A stretch of 64,000 bases of DNA, from NCBI RefSeq assembly GCF_000430885.1, contig NZ_AUMW01000011.1, forward strand, positions 62,001 through 126,000, in the 5' to 3' direction. The stretch comes from Desulfotruncus alcoholivorax DSM 16058 (GTDB lineage: Bacteria; Bacillota; Desulfotomaculia; Desulfotomaculales; Desulfallaceae). Position numbers and translations under genes: made by a program. Positions 8,606 to 17,253 of the stretch are shown here, piece by piece. The notes under the pieces are model-generated. The model made no database searches and was not told where the DNA came from. It saw nothing but the letters and a program-made list of their open reading frames with translations. Position 1 is the stretch's first letter. The number at the start of each line of letters is the position of its first letter.

Positions 8606-8711
8606 AAACACCACTCCTTTCCCTAAAGAGGCGTGACTATTGTAACAAATGCTTCAAAAATTTCATAGGATGTTTAAAATAATTTTTCCAAATAAAAGGG
8701 GGTATTGATAT

Positions 8712-9068
8712 TTGAATAACCCAACAAGGTTTGTAAACCCGTTAATACTTTTTTTAATGCCGGTGCTGTTTGGCATCGGTATTCACAGCCTTAGTTACGA
8801 AACGCGCCGGTTCGCCATATTACCGGCCGGCAATGCGGGGAAAAGCGAGAAAGCGGCACCTGCTATACTAAAACCAGAAGGGAATCAAATCGAAAATGAA
8901 GGTATTTCCGTTGTTCAACCGGACACGGTTGAACAAGATGAAGGTGCTCCCATAGATCATCCGGATAAAACAATGCAAAATGAAGCCACTAAAGAGCCTC
9001 CAGCTATTGAAGTAGCAACGGAAACACCCCCCAAAGCTCTTCCGACAATCCGGTACAATAGAAAATAA
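8712..9068 (+). CDS. Small membrane-anchored or secreted hypothetical protein
   Basis: 118 residues from a TTG start with AAAGGGGG about ten bases upstream. Residues 10-27 form a single hydrophobic segment (ILFLMPVLFGIGIHSL) that could be a signal anchor; the remainder is acidic, Pro/Glu/Thr-rich and probably unstructured and extracytoplasmic. No family is recognised. It lies alone on the plus strand between two minus-strand genes that share a module, so its promoter probably faces that of the 7970-8605 gene. Confidence 0.6.
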   Translation: MNNPTRFVNPLILFLMPVLFGIGIHSLSYETRRFAILPAGNAGKSEKAAPAILKPEGNQIENEGISVVQPDTVEQDEGAPIDHPDKTMQNEATKEPPAIEVATETPPKALPTIRYNRK

Positions 9069-9095
9069 TGCTCCGGGGCAGCTTCCTTCGCTGCC

Positions 9096-9353
9096 CTAAC
9101 TTTCATTCTGCTGTTTAAATTTAGGACCTCCAAACATGCCCATAAACGGAGCTGCATCCGCCGGCGAAAACGGTCGACGGCCCCCTTCACTTTTTTGTGT
9201 GCCGTGAGCCCGCCGATCGAGTAGATTTAATATTTCCATCAAATTCACCATGCCCAGCATAATTAAGAAATGCTCATCACTCATATTGGATTTGCTTTTT
9301 AATTCCAGCAATTCGGTAACCGCTTGTTCCAATCCCTTTTCAGAACCCGGCAT
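9096..9353 (-). CDS. Small hypothetical protein sharing the N-terminal module of the 7970-8605 gene
   Basis: 85 residues, not recognised. Residues 8-47 (VTELLELKSKSNMSDEHFL, then IMLGMVNLMEILNLLDRR) align in pattern with the N-terminal helices of the protein at 7970-8605: a leucine-rich helix, a short polar turn and a methionine-rich hydrophobic helix ending in LLDRR/VLNRD. The tail is short and Pro/Phe/Gly-rich (FSPADAAPFMGMFGGPKF). ATG at 9353 follows GAGGCGG. It lies just downstream of a YbaB-like gene on the same strand, with 17 nt between them. Confidence 0.65.
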   Translation of the reverse strand: MPGSEKGLEQAVTELLELKSKSNMSDEHFLIMLGMVNLMEILNLLDRRAHGTQKSEGGRRPFSPADAAPFMGMFGGPKFKQQNES

Positions 9354-9370
9354 AGCACCGCCTCATTTCT

Positions 9371-9667
9371 TTAAACCAGCCCCGGAATTGTAGGGATATT
9401 CATACCACCGGTCAGCTTGGCAAGCTCCTCCCGCACCATTTTTTTAGACTCCCGCATGCCTTCATTAAACGCTTCTGCCGTTAACTGGGCCAGTTGAGAA
9501 GGGTCCTTTAGAACATCAGGTTTAAAATGTATCTGCACAACTTCCTGGTTGCCGTTCATGGTTATTTGGACAGCTCCATTGCCGGCACTGACCTTGACAT
9601 TCATATTTCGCAACTGTTCCTGCAGCTGCTTAACCATTTGCAGCATACCATCCATATTTCCCATCAT
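9371..9667 (-). CDS. YbaB/EbfC-family nucleoid-associated protein, second copy
   Basis: 98 residues from the ATG at 9667 (GAGGGGG upstream). It carries the family pattern of an N-terminal coiled helix MLQMVKQLQEQLRNMNVKV, the beta core GAVQITMNGNQEVVQIHF, and the C-terminal KKMVREELAKLTGGMNIP ending GL. The canonical copy next to recR is at 43710-44024, so this is a paralog in a sporulation-type neighbourhood. YbaB proteins bind DNA as dimers. Compared with the recR copy it contains fewer Met/Lys in helix 1. Confidence 0.9.
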   Translation of the reverse strand: MMGNMDGMLQMVKQLQEQLRNMNVKVSAGNGAVQITMNGNQEVVQIHFKPDVLKDPSQLAQLTAEAFNEGMRESKKMVREELAKLTGGMNIPTIPGLV

Positions 9668-9768
9668 GGTTAGCAATTCCCCCTCATATTTGATCTCTTT
9701 ACAAATATATGTGGAAAATCCATAAAAAAGAGATGGTATAAATACCATCCCTTTCCACAACCTAGTAT

Positions 9769-10866
9769 TTAACCGGTGTAATACTTTTCATAATACTCGT
9801 TTTGAACCCTGGTGCACTCCAGCATAACATTGCCGATCAACACTTGGGCGGTATTAACAGCGGTATTGGGATCAAAGTTGAACCTTACCAGCGCGCTCTT
9901 GGCTTCTTCCGGCGCCATGGCATTAATACAGTACCTGGTCCTGGTATTATCCGGAAGCTGGCTGGCAGTCCATGACTGGGATTCACTGGTCACCACCCTG
10001 CCGGCCCTGTCATAGAACACCAGCTCGGCTGTCAGGGTATAGGCCGATTGGCCGGCTCCAGTTGCAGCCTCATCCGTTACATCAAAGCACAGCCGGTATG
10101 TCCCGGTGGGAACAATACCCTCGTTGACGGTCTGGAACAATGAAGCTGCTCTGTTGGCTACATTGCCCAATTCAGCGCCTGCTGTACCTTCACGTATGAC
10201 ATTGCTGGCACCCCAGAATACGGGAGTGGTATCGGTTGCCCACGATTCCAGGTTACCGTCCTTCAGCAGGTTAACCCCCTTAACACATTTTTTATCAAGC
10301 TGTGGGCAAACATTAACGAAAACTTGCCTGTCTTCCACAACTTTTATTTCAAAAATCATTACGCCGGTCTGCTGCAGCCTCGATCCCCTTCTCAAATCCC
10401 AGCGCATATCAATTTTTTTGTGATGTATTTTAACATAGACATTATTTTCATTGACCACAGGCTGCGGCACATCCAGAGTTACGTGGTCGGCAAAAGGAAT
10501 ATCCTCCCCGACGTGTTTGACAACATCATTTTTGTCAACATAAAAGATTTGCTTGTGCAGCGTTCCGCTGACCAGTATTTTTTTAACCACCGGCTGCCTG
10601 TGTTCGCTCCAACGCCAGCCGAAGCGGTCCCAACCTTCTTCTTCAATTACACTAATCCACCTATCGCCGTTTTCATGTATGAAAATCGGCCTGGCATCAA
10701 ATTCTTTCAGCATCGCGTCAATGTGATCCACCTTCTGAGCCAGTTCAGGCAGAGTAGCAACGTTATCAACTATAAATTGAATTTCGGTATCGGCTAAAAC
10801 TACCGGAACATTGACTTTCACGCATAATACATTTTCCGGCTCACTGTAGAAGTACTCTATAGGCAT
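9769..10866 (-). CDS. SPOCS/DUF3794-like protein with C-terminal beta-sandwich region
   Basis: 365 residues. The segment KKILVSGTLHKQIFYVDKND, followed by DIPFADHVTLDVPQP, matches the core of the SPOCS (DUF3794) domain found in spore-coat assembly proteins such as SipL. From about residue 205 (VNLLKDGNLESWATDTTPVFWG) to the end the pattern resembles a carbohydrate-binding jelly roll. There is no signal peptide or LysM. It lies 32 nt downstream of a three-SPOCS/LysM gene on the same strand and is probably co-transcribed with it. A role at the forespore surface is inferred, not shown. Confidence 0.75.
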   Translation of the reverse strand: MPIEYFYSEPENVLCVKVNVPVVLADTEIQFIVDNVATLPELAQKVDHIDAMLKEFDARPIFIHENGDRWISVIEEEGWDRFGWRWSEHRQPVVKKILVSGTLHKQIFYVDKNDVVKHVGEDIPFADHVTLDVPQPVVNENNVYVKIHHKKIDMRWDLRRGSRLQQTGVMIFEIKVVEDRQVFVNVCPQLDKKCVKGVNLLKDGNLESWATDTTPVFWGASNVIREGTAGAELGNVANRAASLFQTVNEGIVPTGTYRLCFDVTDEAATGAGQSAYTLTAELVFYDRAGRVVTSESQSWTASQLPDNTRTRYCINAMAPEEAKSALVRFNFDPNTAVNTAQVLIGNVMLECTRVQNEYYEKYYTG

Positions 10867-10898
10867 AAATTGAACCTCCTTATAAAATCAAGTAAACA

Positions 10899-12437
10899 TT
10901 AACCCTTGGCCCCGCAGGGGATTTGAATAACCTGGCCAACCTTTAAATTGTTGGGGTCAATACCCGGATTATGGGCTATAATCTGGTTGACGGAAGTGCC
11001 GTACCGTTTTGCCAGTTCGTACAGGGTATCACCGGATTTGATGGTGTAACTGATCACCTGGCCAACCGGACACTCCTCTTCTTCCCCGACAATCTCGGCA
11101 CAAACCTCTTTGCGCATCGTTTCGGTAACCCTGGCCTTGACCTTGATCACCGCTTCAATATTGACATCGCAATCTGCAGGTTCCGCATCAATATATTCAA
11201 CAACAGGTTTAACATCTACATCCATGCCTGCCTCAGCGCCCTTGATTTCCACAAAGGTGCGGAAATTCAGCCGCTGGTGCATCGCGTGCACAGCCTGGTC
11301 CGGTTTCATGGATACGTAGATAATTTTGACCTCGACATAGCCGCGGGTGATTACCTTGTTTTTGATGATTTTTTTCTCTGTGACTTTTGTTTTATCGATG
11401 GTCACGTTGAGCACTTTTTCCGGGCAGGGTTTGGCGTCAGGGACTGCAAAGTTTTCCCGGACTACTACCTGTGAGCTCTTTTCACCAACCAGATGTTCAA
11501 CATTCAACTCAACGGTTTTTACCGTAGTTCCGGCACATCCTGTAACGACCCTGACCTCCCTGGGCTCGGTAACCCTGGCGTCCAGCTTGATGACGCAATC
11601 CGCCGAAAAGTACGGGTCACCTTTTATTTGTACATCGCAATTTTCAACCGTTGCATCCACCACAGCATCCATGTCCGGCTTTGCGCCCGGCACTTCAACA
11701 TAATCGGTAAAAGTAATTGTTTTGTGCATATCATGCACACTTTGTTCCGGTACCGCACCCACATACATAATTTGCAGGGTGATTTCCCCGTCAATAATTA
11801 CTTTATCAGCCACAATCTTAGTGTCGGTAATTGTAACAGTTGAATCAACGTTCAAAATTTGTTCGGGTTCCGGTTTCTCGGGTGGATTGTCAAACTCGTC
11901 ACTTACGATAACCTGGGTGCTTTCCTTACCCACCACGTCATCAATATGAATTAAATCATAATCAGCTTCCATATTGCCGGGCACTTCGACCAGCACATCC
12001 ACATCCTGGGTTTCGGTGACCTTGGCTGAAACATCCAATACCGCCGTCACATTGTATAATCGCACGTCTTTATCGCTGGGAACAAGCCTGGCATCCTCAA
12101 CTGCAACATCAACCTTAACGTCCATATCCGGCAATGCGCCCGGCAGATCGACATAAGCAGTGAAGGGAACCTGCCCGTGCATCGAATGAACTGATTGCGC
12201 CGGTTCAAAGGCAACGTAAACAACATGAAGAGTTATCAACCCCTCAACCACTACTTTATCCGGTAAAAGGCTGGTATTTTTTACGGTGGCCGTACTATCC
12301 GTGGAAATAATCTGCTCTACGTCCGGCTTGGGATCAGGTATTTTAAAGGTCCCACGCACTACCGTTTGTTGCGAATTTTCACTAACGACTTGGTTAACCG
12401 TAATTCTTTCCTTAACCGGTGCATTATTAGCAGCCAT
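10899..12437 (-). CDS. Triple SPOCS (DUF3794) protein with C-terminal LysM, SipL/SafA-like
   Basis: 512 residues from the ATG at 12437 (gaaaggggg upstream; the 28 upstream in-frame codons look untranslated). Three tandem DUF3794/SPOCS repeats of about 140 residues each repeat the same landmarks: VV-x-x-F-x-P-x-x-KP, then VVEG/IIDG/ITRG, then QSVHxMH, then a conserved V-E-x-(PG)-x-x-x-x-M-D stretch. A LysM domain (YTIKSGDTLYELAKRYGTSV to GQVIQIP) closes the protein. SPOCS plus LysM is the architecture of Clostridioides difficile SipL, which tethers the spore coat basement layer through SpoIVA; here there are three rather than the usual count of repeats. Confidence 0.9.
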   Translation of the reverse strand: MAANNAPVKERITVNQVVSENSQQTVVRGTFKIPDPKPDVEQIISTDSTATVKNTSLLPDKVVVEGLITLHVVYVAFEPAQSVHSMHGQVPFTAYVDLPGALPDMDVKVDVAVEDARLVPSDKDVRLYNVTAVLDVSAKVTETQDVDVLVEVPGNMEADYDLIHIDDVVGKESTQVIVSDEFDNPPEKPEPEQILNVDSTVTITDTKIVADKVIIDGEITLQIMYVGAVPEQSVHDMHKTITFTDYVEVPGAKPDMDAVVDATVENCDVQIKGDPYFSADCVIKLDARVTEPREVRVVTGCAGTTVKTVELNVEHLVGEKSSQVVVRENFAVPDAKPCPEKVLNVTIDKTKVTEKKIIKNKVITRGYVEVKIIYVSMKPDQAVHAMHQRLNFRTFVEIKGAEAGMDVDVKPVVEYIDAEPADCDVNIEAVIKVKARVTETMRKEVCAEIVGEEEECPVGQVISYTIKSGDTLYELAKRYGTSVNQIIAHNPGIDPNNLKVGQVIQIPCGAKG

Positions 12438-12511
12438 AAAACTTCCCCCTTTCAAGAGATTTCTATAATAATATATGAGTGATTTATTAAAATGTGCAGA
12501 ATATCTTGTAT

Positions 12512-12550
12512 GAAGGAGCAAAAGGAAGGAGCAAAAGGAAGGAGCAAAAG
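12512..12550. repeat. Three perfect tandem copies of a 13-bp unit
   Basis: GAAGGAGCAAAAG is repeated exactly at 12512-12524, 12525-12537 and 12538-12550, then a partial fourth. It lies upstream of the SPOCS/LysM gene. Each unit contains an AAGGAG, so it may derive from slippage at a ribosome-binding-like sequence. Confidence 0.85.
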
Positions 12551-12554
12551 GAAA

Positions 12555-12583
12555 AAAAAGAAGGATTTTACATCCTTCTTTTT
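12555..12583 (-). terminator. Terminator after the triple-CAP gene
   Basis: 12-bp stem (aaaaagaaggat/atccttcttttt) with a 5-nt loop and, on the minus strand, a following run of T. It lies 27 bp beyond the stop of the CAP gene and before the 13-bp tandem repeats. Confidence 0.75.
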
Positions 12584-12609
12584 ACTTATATGGATTTTTT
12601 TACTGTCCT

Positions 12610-14160
12610 TTACGGTTTGATAAACATTTGAACTAACATTTTTCCATAAGGTCCCCCATCCACAACACCAATTCCAACTTCAGTAAAGTTCGGGTTCAAT
12701 ATGTTGCGCCGGTGTCCCTCTGAGTTCATCAGGTTGGTATGAGCTGAATCCACCGTGGGGGCGCCGGCGAGGTTCTCCCCGGCGTAGCTGTAACTTACTC
12801 CATACTTTTGCATCATCTCAAAAGGTGACCCGTAGGTAGGAGAATTATGATCGAAATAATTGTATTTGATCATATCCTGCGCTTTCATCCTGGCCAGTTT
12901 AACTAAATTTTCATTAATTTTCAACGGGGTTACACCGTTCGCTGCTCTTTCCCGATTAACCAGTCGGAACATTTTTAATTCATCCGCCGTTAAAATATTA
13001 GTTCCAAAATTTTGGTCAGCCCCGGAAGTTGGGCTTGGACTGGGAGCAGGGCCCGGTGCCGGAGCCAGGTTAGGACTGGGTGCAGGCTCCGGTGCCGGAG
13101 CCGGCTTGGGCCGGGGAGCTGGAACGGAACTCCCCCCGCTCTGGCCACCGGTAAACATTTGCACAACGTACTTGTAGCCGCCGCTGCCGATGATGCCGAT
13201 ACCGACCCGGTCATAGTTCTCATTTAAAATGTTCGCCCGGTGTCCGGAAGAATTCATCAAAGCGGTGTGGGCTCCGTTTACCGTAGCTGCCTTGGCCAGG
13301 TTTTCACCGGCGTAGGAGTAGCTTATGCCGGCATTGCGCATCATTTCAAACGGTGAACCGTAAGTTGGCGAGGTATGATCGAAATAATTATTGTCAATCA
13401 TGTCCCGGGCCTTTTGTCGAGCTAATTTTAACAGCGAAGAATCCATTTGCAGAGGTTTAATACCCTGCTTGGCCCTTTCGGTGTTAACAAGCTGCAGCAT
13501 TTGCTGTTCGTCGGCCGTATACCCGGTATCAGGCTTAGGGGCGGGATTTGGCTGCGCACCGGTGCCGTTACTGCCCTGGCTGTTACCACCGGCAGAAGGC
13601 GTGTTTGAATCGTCCTTTAGGCTGTCAATAAACACTTCCACAACGTAGTAATTACCATGACCGTCTGCCTGGCACCCAATACCCAGCTGGTCAAAGGCCG
13701 GGTTCAGGATATATGTTTTAGTAGAGCTATAACGCATGAAATATTTATGCGCTGAGCCGGGGCTGCCGACCTTGGCCAGATTTACTTTGACTTCCTGGTA
13801 CTTCACCCCGGCCTGGCGTAACATGTCCTCCATAGTGCCATAGGCAGGAGATTGATAGGATAACTGCCTTCTGGACGCCATATCTTCTGCCTTCACGCGA
13901 GCCATTTCAGTCAACATAAGATTTGGCACCAGTTCTGGAACACCGGCTTGTTTTCTGGACCCGTTAATAGCTTCAATTAATTTTGCTTCATCAGTTGATA
14001 AATTAACTGTCTCAGTGCCGGCTACTACTACCGGTGAACAAGCCGGCACCCCTTTCCCGTTAAAATTCTCACTGCCCAGTGCCGACACGGCCATAAAAAC
14101 CATAACCAGCACTACCAGCAGCGCGGGTATAACTTTGGCCCAAGTTGTCCGCGAGTGCAA
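12610..14160 (-). CDS. Exported protein with three CAP/SCP (YkwD-type) domains
   Basis: 516 residues from a TTG start (AAAGGAG ten bases upstream). An N-terminal hydrophobic segment (VIPALLVVLVMVFMAVSALG) is a signal peptide or anchor. CAP domain 1 (about 50-185) is divergent, lacking the histidine pair. Domains 2 (about 215-345) and 3 (about 390-516) keep HTSPTYGSPFEMM or HNSPTYGSPFEMM, YAGENLA and GHRxNIL. Linkers between domains are Pro/Ala/Ser-rich. Bacterial CAP proteins of this type are often spore or cell-surface associated; the activity is unknown. The close similarity of domains 2 and 3 points to a recent internal duplication. Confidence 0.92.
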   Translation of the reverse strand: MHSRTTWAKVIPALLVVLVMVFMAVSALGSENFNGKGVPACSPVVVAGTETVNLSTDEAKLIEAINGSRKQAGVPELVPNLMLTEMARVKAEDMASRRQLSYQSPAYGTMEDMLRQAGVKYQEVKVNLAKVGSPGSAHKYFMRYSSTKTYILNPAFDQLGIGCQADGHGNYYVVEVFIDSLKDDSNTPSAGGNSQGSNGTGAQPNPAPKPDTGYTADEQQMLQLVNTERAKQGIKPLQMDSSLLKLARQKARDMIDNNYFDHTSPTYGSPFEMMRNAGISYSYAGENLAKAATVNGAHTALMNSSGHRANILNENYDRVGIGIIGSGGYKYVVQMFTGGQSGGSSVPAPRPKPAPAPEPAPSPNLAPAPGPAPSPSPTSGADQNFGTNILTADELKMFRLVNRERAANGVTPLKINENLVKLARMKAQDMIKYNYFDHNSPTYGSPFEMMQKYGVSYSYAGENLAGAPTVDSAHTNLMNSEGHRRNILNPNFTEVGIGVVDGGPYGKMLVQMFIKP

Positions 14161-14570
14161 AACTCACACTCTCCTTTCCAATGTCAATTTTTTGCACCAT
14201 ACCCGAGATCAAATACAATGTGTCTGTCCAAAGTATGGAGATCTGATTAATCGTACCAGAACAGATTTACTATAGCAAACCGGGTAATATAATGATTACC
14301 TCCAAAATATATGATAAACCTGCAATTTTTGGTTTACTAACCTTCTTGTCTAAAAAAACGGCAGTATGGTTATTTTTGGTGCACTTTATTCACCAGCGCT
14401 TGTCCCCGGGCTAGCTCGTTCTTTGAATAAAGCCCCTACGCAACCCTCCGGCAGCACAAAGCACCGCTATATGATAGTTTTCAGGGGGGGACTCATTAAT
14501 ACAAACAACGCGCGCGTCAATCAGTATATTGCGCACGCGTTGTTTGCCAGAAAATGCCCATAAGGTCGGT
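14161..14570. other. 410-bp intergenic region with a strong palindrome
   Basis: No credible gene is present; the short ORF inside has no ribosome-binding site or family pattern. The notable content is a perfect 11-bp inverted repeat, CAAACAACGCG at 14502-14512 with its complement at 14536-14546, with further pairing inside. No T-run follows on either strand, so it is not an ordinary terminator. Confidence 0.6.
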
Positions 14571-14963
14571 TTACCCGGGTGAATAAAGCACGGCCCCCAT
14601 ACCCTCTGTCAGGGCCAGACACGAAAGCTTTCCGTCCGGTTCATCAAAAAAACAGGTCAGAATAAAAAGATTTCTTTTTAATCCCCTCTTAAACCGCTGC
14701 AGCATTAGTTCATCCAGATTACTCAACGTTTCCAGCGCCATTCCCGTGCCCTTGATCACCAGGGTATATCTGCCATCCGATTGTTTTAAAAAGCGTATAC
14801 TGCACCGGGGGTTTCCCTTTTTTTCCCGGGAAAGTTGGTCAATCATGCCCAAGTAACTTTTTGCCACTTTCAGTGCATCCCCCTTACTGGGCAAGCGAGG
14901 GCCTATAGCCGGAATATCGTTAAGGAACGTTAATGCAACATCATTCGTTTGGTATATTTTCAC
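14571..14963 (-). CDS. Hypothetical protein, unknown family
   Basis: 130 residues from the GTG at 14963, chosen because GGGAGGG lies nine bases upstream; the TTG three codons earlier touches that site. No signal peptide, membrane segment or known motif. The sequence is mixed alpha/beta (LRK-like basic patches, FKRGLKRNLFILTCFFDEPDG). It follows the 3' part of the broken serine-protease gene on the same strand by about 50 bp, so it may once have been co-transcribed with the intact protease. Confidence 0.6.
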   Translation of the reverse strand: MKIYQTNDVALTFLNDIPAIGPRLPSKGDALKVAKSYLGMIDQLSREKKGNPRCSIRFLKQSDGRYTLVIKGTGMALETLSNLDELMLQRFKRGLKRNLFILTCFFDEPDGKLSCLALTEGMGAVLYSPG

Positions 14964-15017
14964 GATAAGCAACCCTCCCCGGCAAATTGACCCCGGGTCT
15001 AAAAAGACATGGACTAA

Positions 15018-15578
15018 TCAAAATTCAATTTGAAGTAAATCCATGACATTCTGGATCCGGTTAAATATGCAATAAGTATCCGAGCCGGCAAAAAGCAAAC
15101 CTACGGCCCTGTTATCCTGATCCAATATGAGAGAGCCACTGTCTCCGGGCTTGCAAACCAGATCAGAAACCACCTGATCACTGAACCAGCCCGCCTCTTC
15201 GTCGGAGAGATCGACCTTTAAAGTTACCCCCCTGGCTGTGATTTCACCACTGGTAACTCCGCTTGACCGGCCGCTTTTTTGTACCACCACGCCTTCTTTA
15301 ATTTCACCTACGCCCGCAACCCGCCCGATTTCAAGTATTCTGTCGTCTATCACACCGGGGCTGACCGGTTTAGCCACAGCACAGTCCACCATGTTCGCAG
15401 AACGGGTAAGTTTGTAAAGCCTTAATTCATACGAGGGACGTATAATTTTAATAATACTGTTGCCGATACCGGCCGCCTTTGCCGCCACAGAGCACTCCGG
15501 CTGTTCATATTCCCTGACCAAAGGAATAAACCTGTATAATTCCGCAACCTTATCAGCATCTCTGCCGCCGTCATAAGG
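15018..15578 (-). pseudogene. 3' half of a trypsin-like serine protease gene split by the integrated element
   Basis: Reads in frame from the attL core (codons for LQPGPYDGGRDADKV) to a stop at 15018. It contains KSGRSSGVTSGEI and the catalytic-serine motif CKPGDSGSLI. The 5' half with the catalytic histidine (LSNNHILAN) is at 24068-24508. Joining the two at LQPG restores one continuous protein of about 340 residues. An internal ATG at 15521 could start translation of a fragment without the His, but that fragment would be inactive as a protease. The upstream frame meets a stop inside the element's end. Confidence 0.88.
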
Positions 15579-15606
15579 GCCGGGTTGTAACCCTATATTG
15601 AAAAAC
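15579..15606. other. attL of the integrated element
   Basis: Direct-repeat core GCCGGGTTGTAA followed by the left attP arm (TGTAACCCTATATTG onward to 15606). The stop codon of the recombinase gene (15593-15595) lies inside the arm, so the integrase gene runs directly into its own att site. Confidence 0.88.
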
Positions 15607-17230
15607 TATCGCCGGGGGACAATTGCTTTTGGACCACAGGCATTACGTTATACAGGATAATCACTTTGCCGGTCATTTTAACCAGCTGATTCTGACTAAA
15701 TATCAAATCCAGTCCAAACTTTTCAATGACTTTTGCGCTGATTTTTTCGCCTTCCTCAAGCACAATGATTTTTTTAACGTATCTTTCCAGAAAGGCCCTA
15801 TCAATGTCGCTGGCATCCAGCTCCAGCCTCATGTTGTTAATTTTGCCGATATCCTCCTTAATTCGTTGGAGATCAGACATTTGGGCCTGCAATTTATTCA
15901 GCCGGTCTGACAACAGACCGGCCTCTTTTTTCAATATGGCACTGGTATCCAAAAACATTTCCTCCGAAATAATTCCTTTGAGTTTATCCAAATACAGAGT
16001 TTGCTGCTGCCGCTTGATACCGGCAAGGTCAGCTTCCAATTTTTTTGTTTTAGCGGTTATGTTTTCATCATTAGCAACATTTTGTTTAAATTCCTCAATC
16101 AGTTGGTAATGAAATGAAACCCCTTCGGCCATATGCCGGATGTCATTGACAATGAAATCAACCAGTTTTTTTTCCTGGATATAATGACTGGAGCACCCGC
16201 TGCGGCCAAACCTGTTATACCGGCCACAGATGTAAGATTTTCTCCTGTATACATGACATGTGCCGCAAGCCGCGCAAACAATGAAACCGGTGAATAGATG
16301 CGGTTGACCGGCCATGTTTTGTCTTGGGCCGCCCCCTTCCTGCCACCGCTTCATTCGCACCTTTTGAGCCAGTTCCCACACATCCCTGGTAATAATGGCT
16401 TCGTGGGTGTCCTGCACGACAATCCATTTATCTTGATTTTTTCGCCTGGTTTTGCGTGATTTGAAGCTGACCTTTTCGCTAACCCCCTGCACACTGTCGC
16501 CGCAGTATACCCTGCTGGTAATAATCCTCCGAATGTGCTGTTCATCCCAACGGTCGGATTTTGGTTTATTGATATATCCTTTCTCTTCGCTGGGTGTTGG
16601 AACACCCTGGTCTTGAACGTAATTCGCCAATGCCCGGTACCCCCATCCTTTTATGTATAGGTCAAATATTTTCCGGATGATCTCACGGTAGCGCTCATCC
16701 ACTACTAATTTATTTTTTTCCACTTGTGACTTTTGGTACCCAAAAGGCGGTCGCCCCAAAAACTCTCCGTTCTGCATCTTTTTTTTCAAGTTGTAACGAA
16801 CTTTTTTACTTATGTCCCGGGCATAGTGTTCATTGTACCAGGTCTTAATGCCAAGGATTCCGTCATCGTCTCGGAAACTGTCATAATTATCCGTAAGTAT
16901 TATCAGCCGAATATTTTTTTCAGCCAGAAAATTAATATATGTCAAAGTCTCTGCGTTGTTGCGGCCTAACCGTGAAAGGTCCTTTATTACAACCGCTTTG
17001 ATACAGCCGGCATTAATATCATCGGTCATTTTCATCAGCCCCGGCCGGTCAAAATAAACTCCCGAAAGATCGTTATCTACATACAATTTAAATTGGCCCA
17101 ACCCGTTCTCCAGTACATACCCTTTCAGTAAATCACACTGCGTTTCAAGACTTTCATCACGCTCACCGTTTTCATTCACAGACAGACGGGCATATATGGC
17201 CACCATCCTTGCATCAGCAACAGCAGTCAT
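15593..17230 (-). CDS. Large serine recombinase (integrase of the element)
   Basis: 545 residues. The resolvase catalytic domain has the nucleophile Ser17 in IYARLSVNENGE, with VIKDLSRLGRN near residue 85. A recombinase domain follows (YGALA-like WGYRALANYVQDQGVPTP), then a zinc-ribbon with CAACG and a CxxxxxxxGCSSHYI end (about 340-375) and a C-terminal coiled coil. This is the standard layout of phage/IME large serine integrases. It lies at the left end, transcribed toward attL, as usual. No recombination directionality factor is recognisable by sequence; the small 54-residue ORF just upstream is a candidate by position only. Confidence 0.96.
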   Translation of the reverse strand: MTAVADARMVAIYARLSVNENGERDESLETQCDLLKGYVLENGLGQFKLYVDNDLSGVYFDRPGLMKMTDDINAGCIKAVVIKDLSRLGRNNAETLTYINFLAEKNIRLIILTDNYDSFRDDDGILGIKTWYNEHYARDISKKVRYNLKKKMQNGEFLGRPPFGYQKSQVEKNKLVVDERYREIIRKIFDLYIKGWGYRALANYVQDQGVPTPSEEKGYINKPKSDRWDEQHIRRIITSRVYCGDSVQGVSEKVSFKSRKTRRKNQDKWIVVQDTHEAIITRDVWELAQKVRMKRWQEGGGPRQNMAGQPHLFTGFIVCAACGTCHVYRRKSYICGRYNRFGRSGCSSHYIQEKKLVDFIVNDIRHMAEGVSFHYQLIEEFKQNVANDENITAKTKKLEADLAGIKRQQQTLYLDKLKGIISEEMFLDTSAILKKEAGLLSDRLNKLQAQMSDLQRIKEDIGKINNMRLELDASDIDRAFLERYVKKIIVLEEGEKISAKVIEKFGLDLIFSQNQLVKMTGKVIILYNVMPVVQKQLSPGDSFSI

Positions 17231-17253
17231 AGAAACCTCCCAAAATATTTAAT

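Noticed and set aside
12860-13648. Plus-strand ORFs inside the CAP gene
   Set aside because: Gly/Pro/Ala bias mirrors the repeated linker of the real gene on the other strand.
14366-14563. 65-residue ORF before the 14571 gene
   Set aside because: No ribosome-binding site; it spans the strong palindrome.
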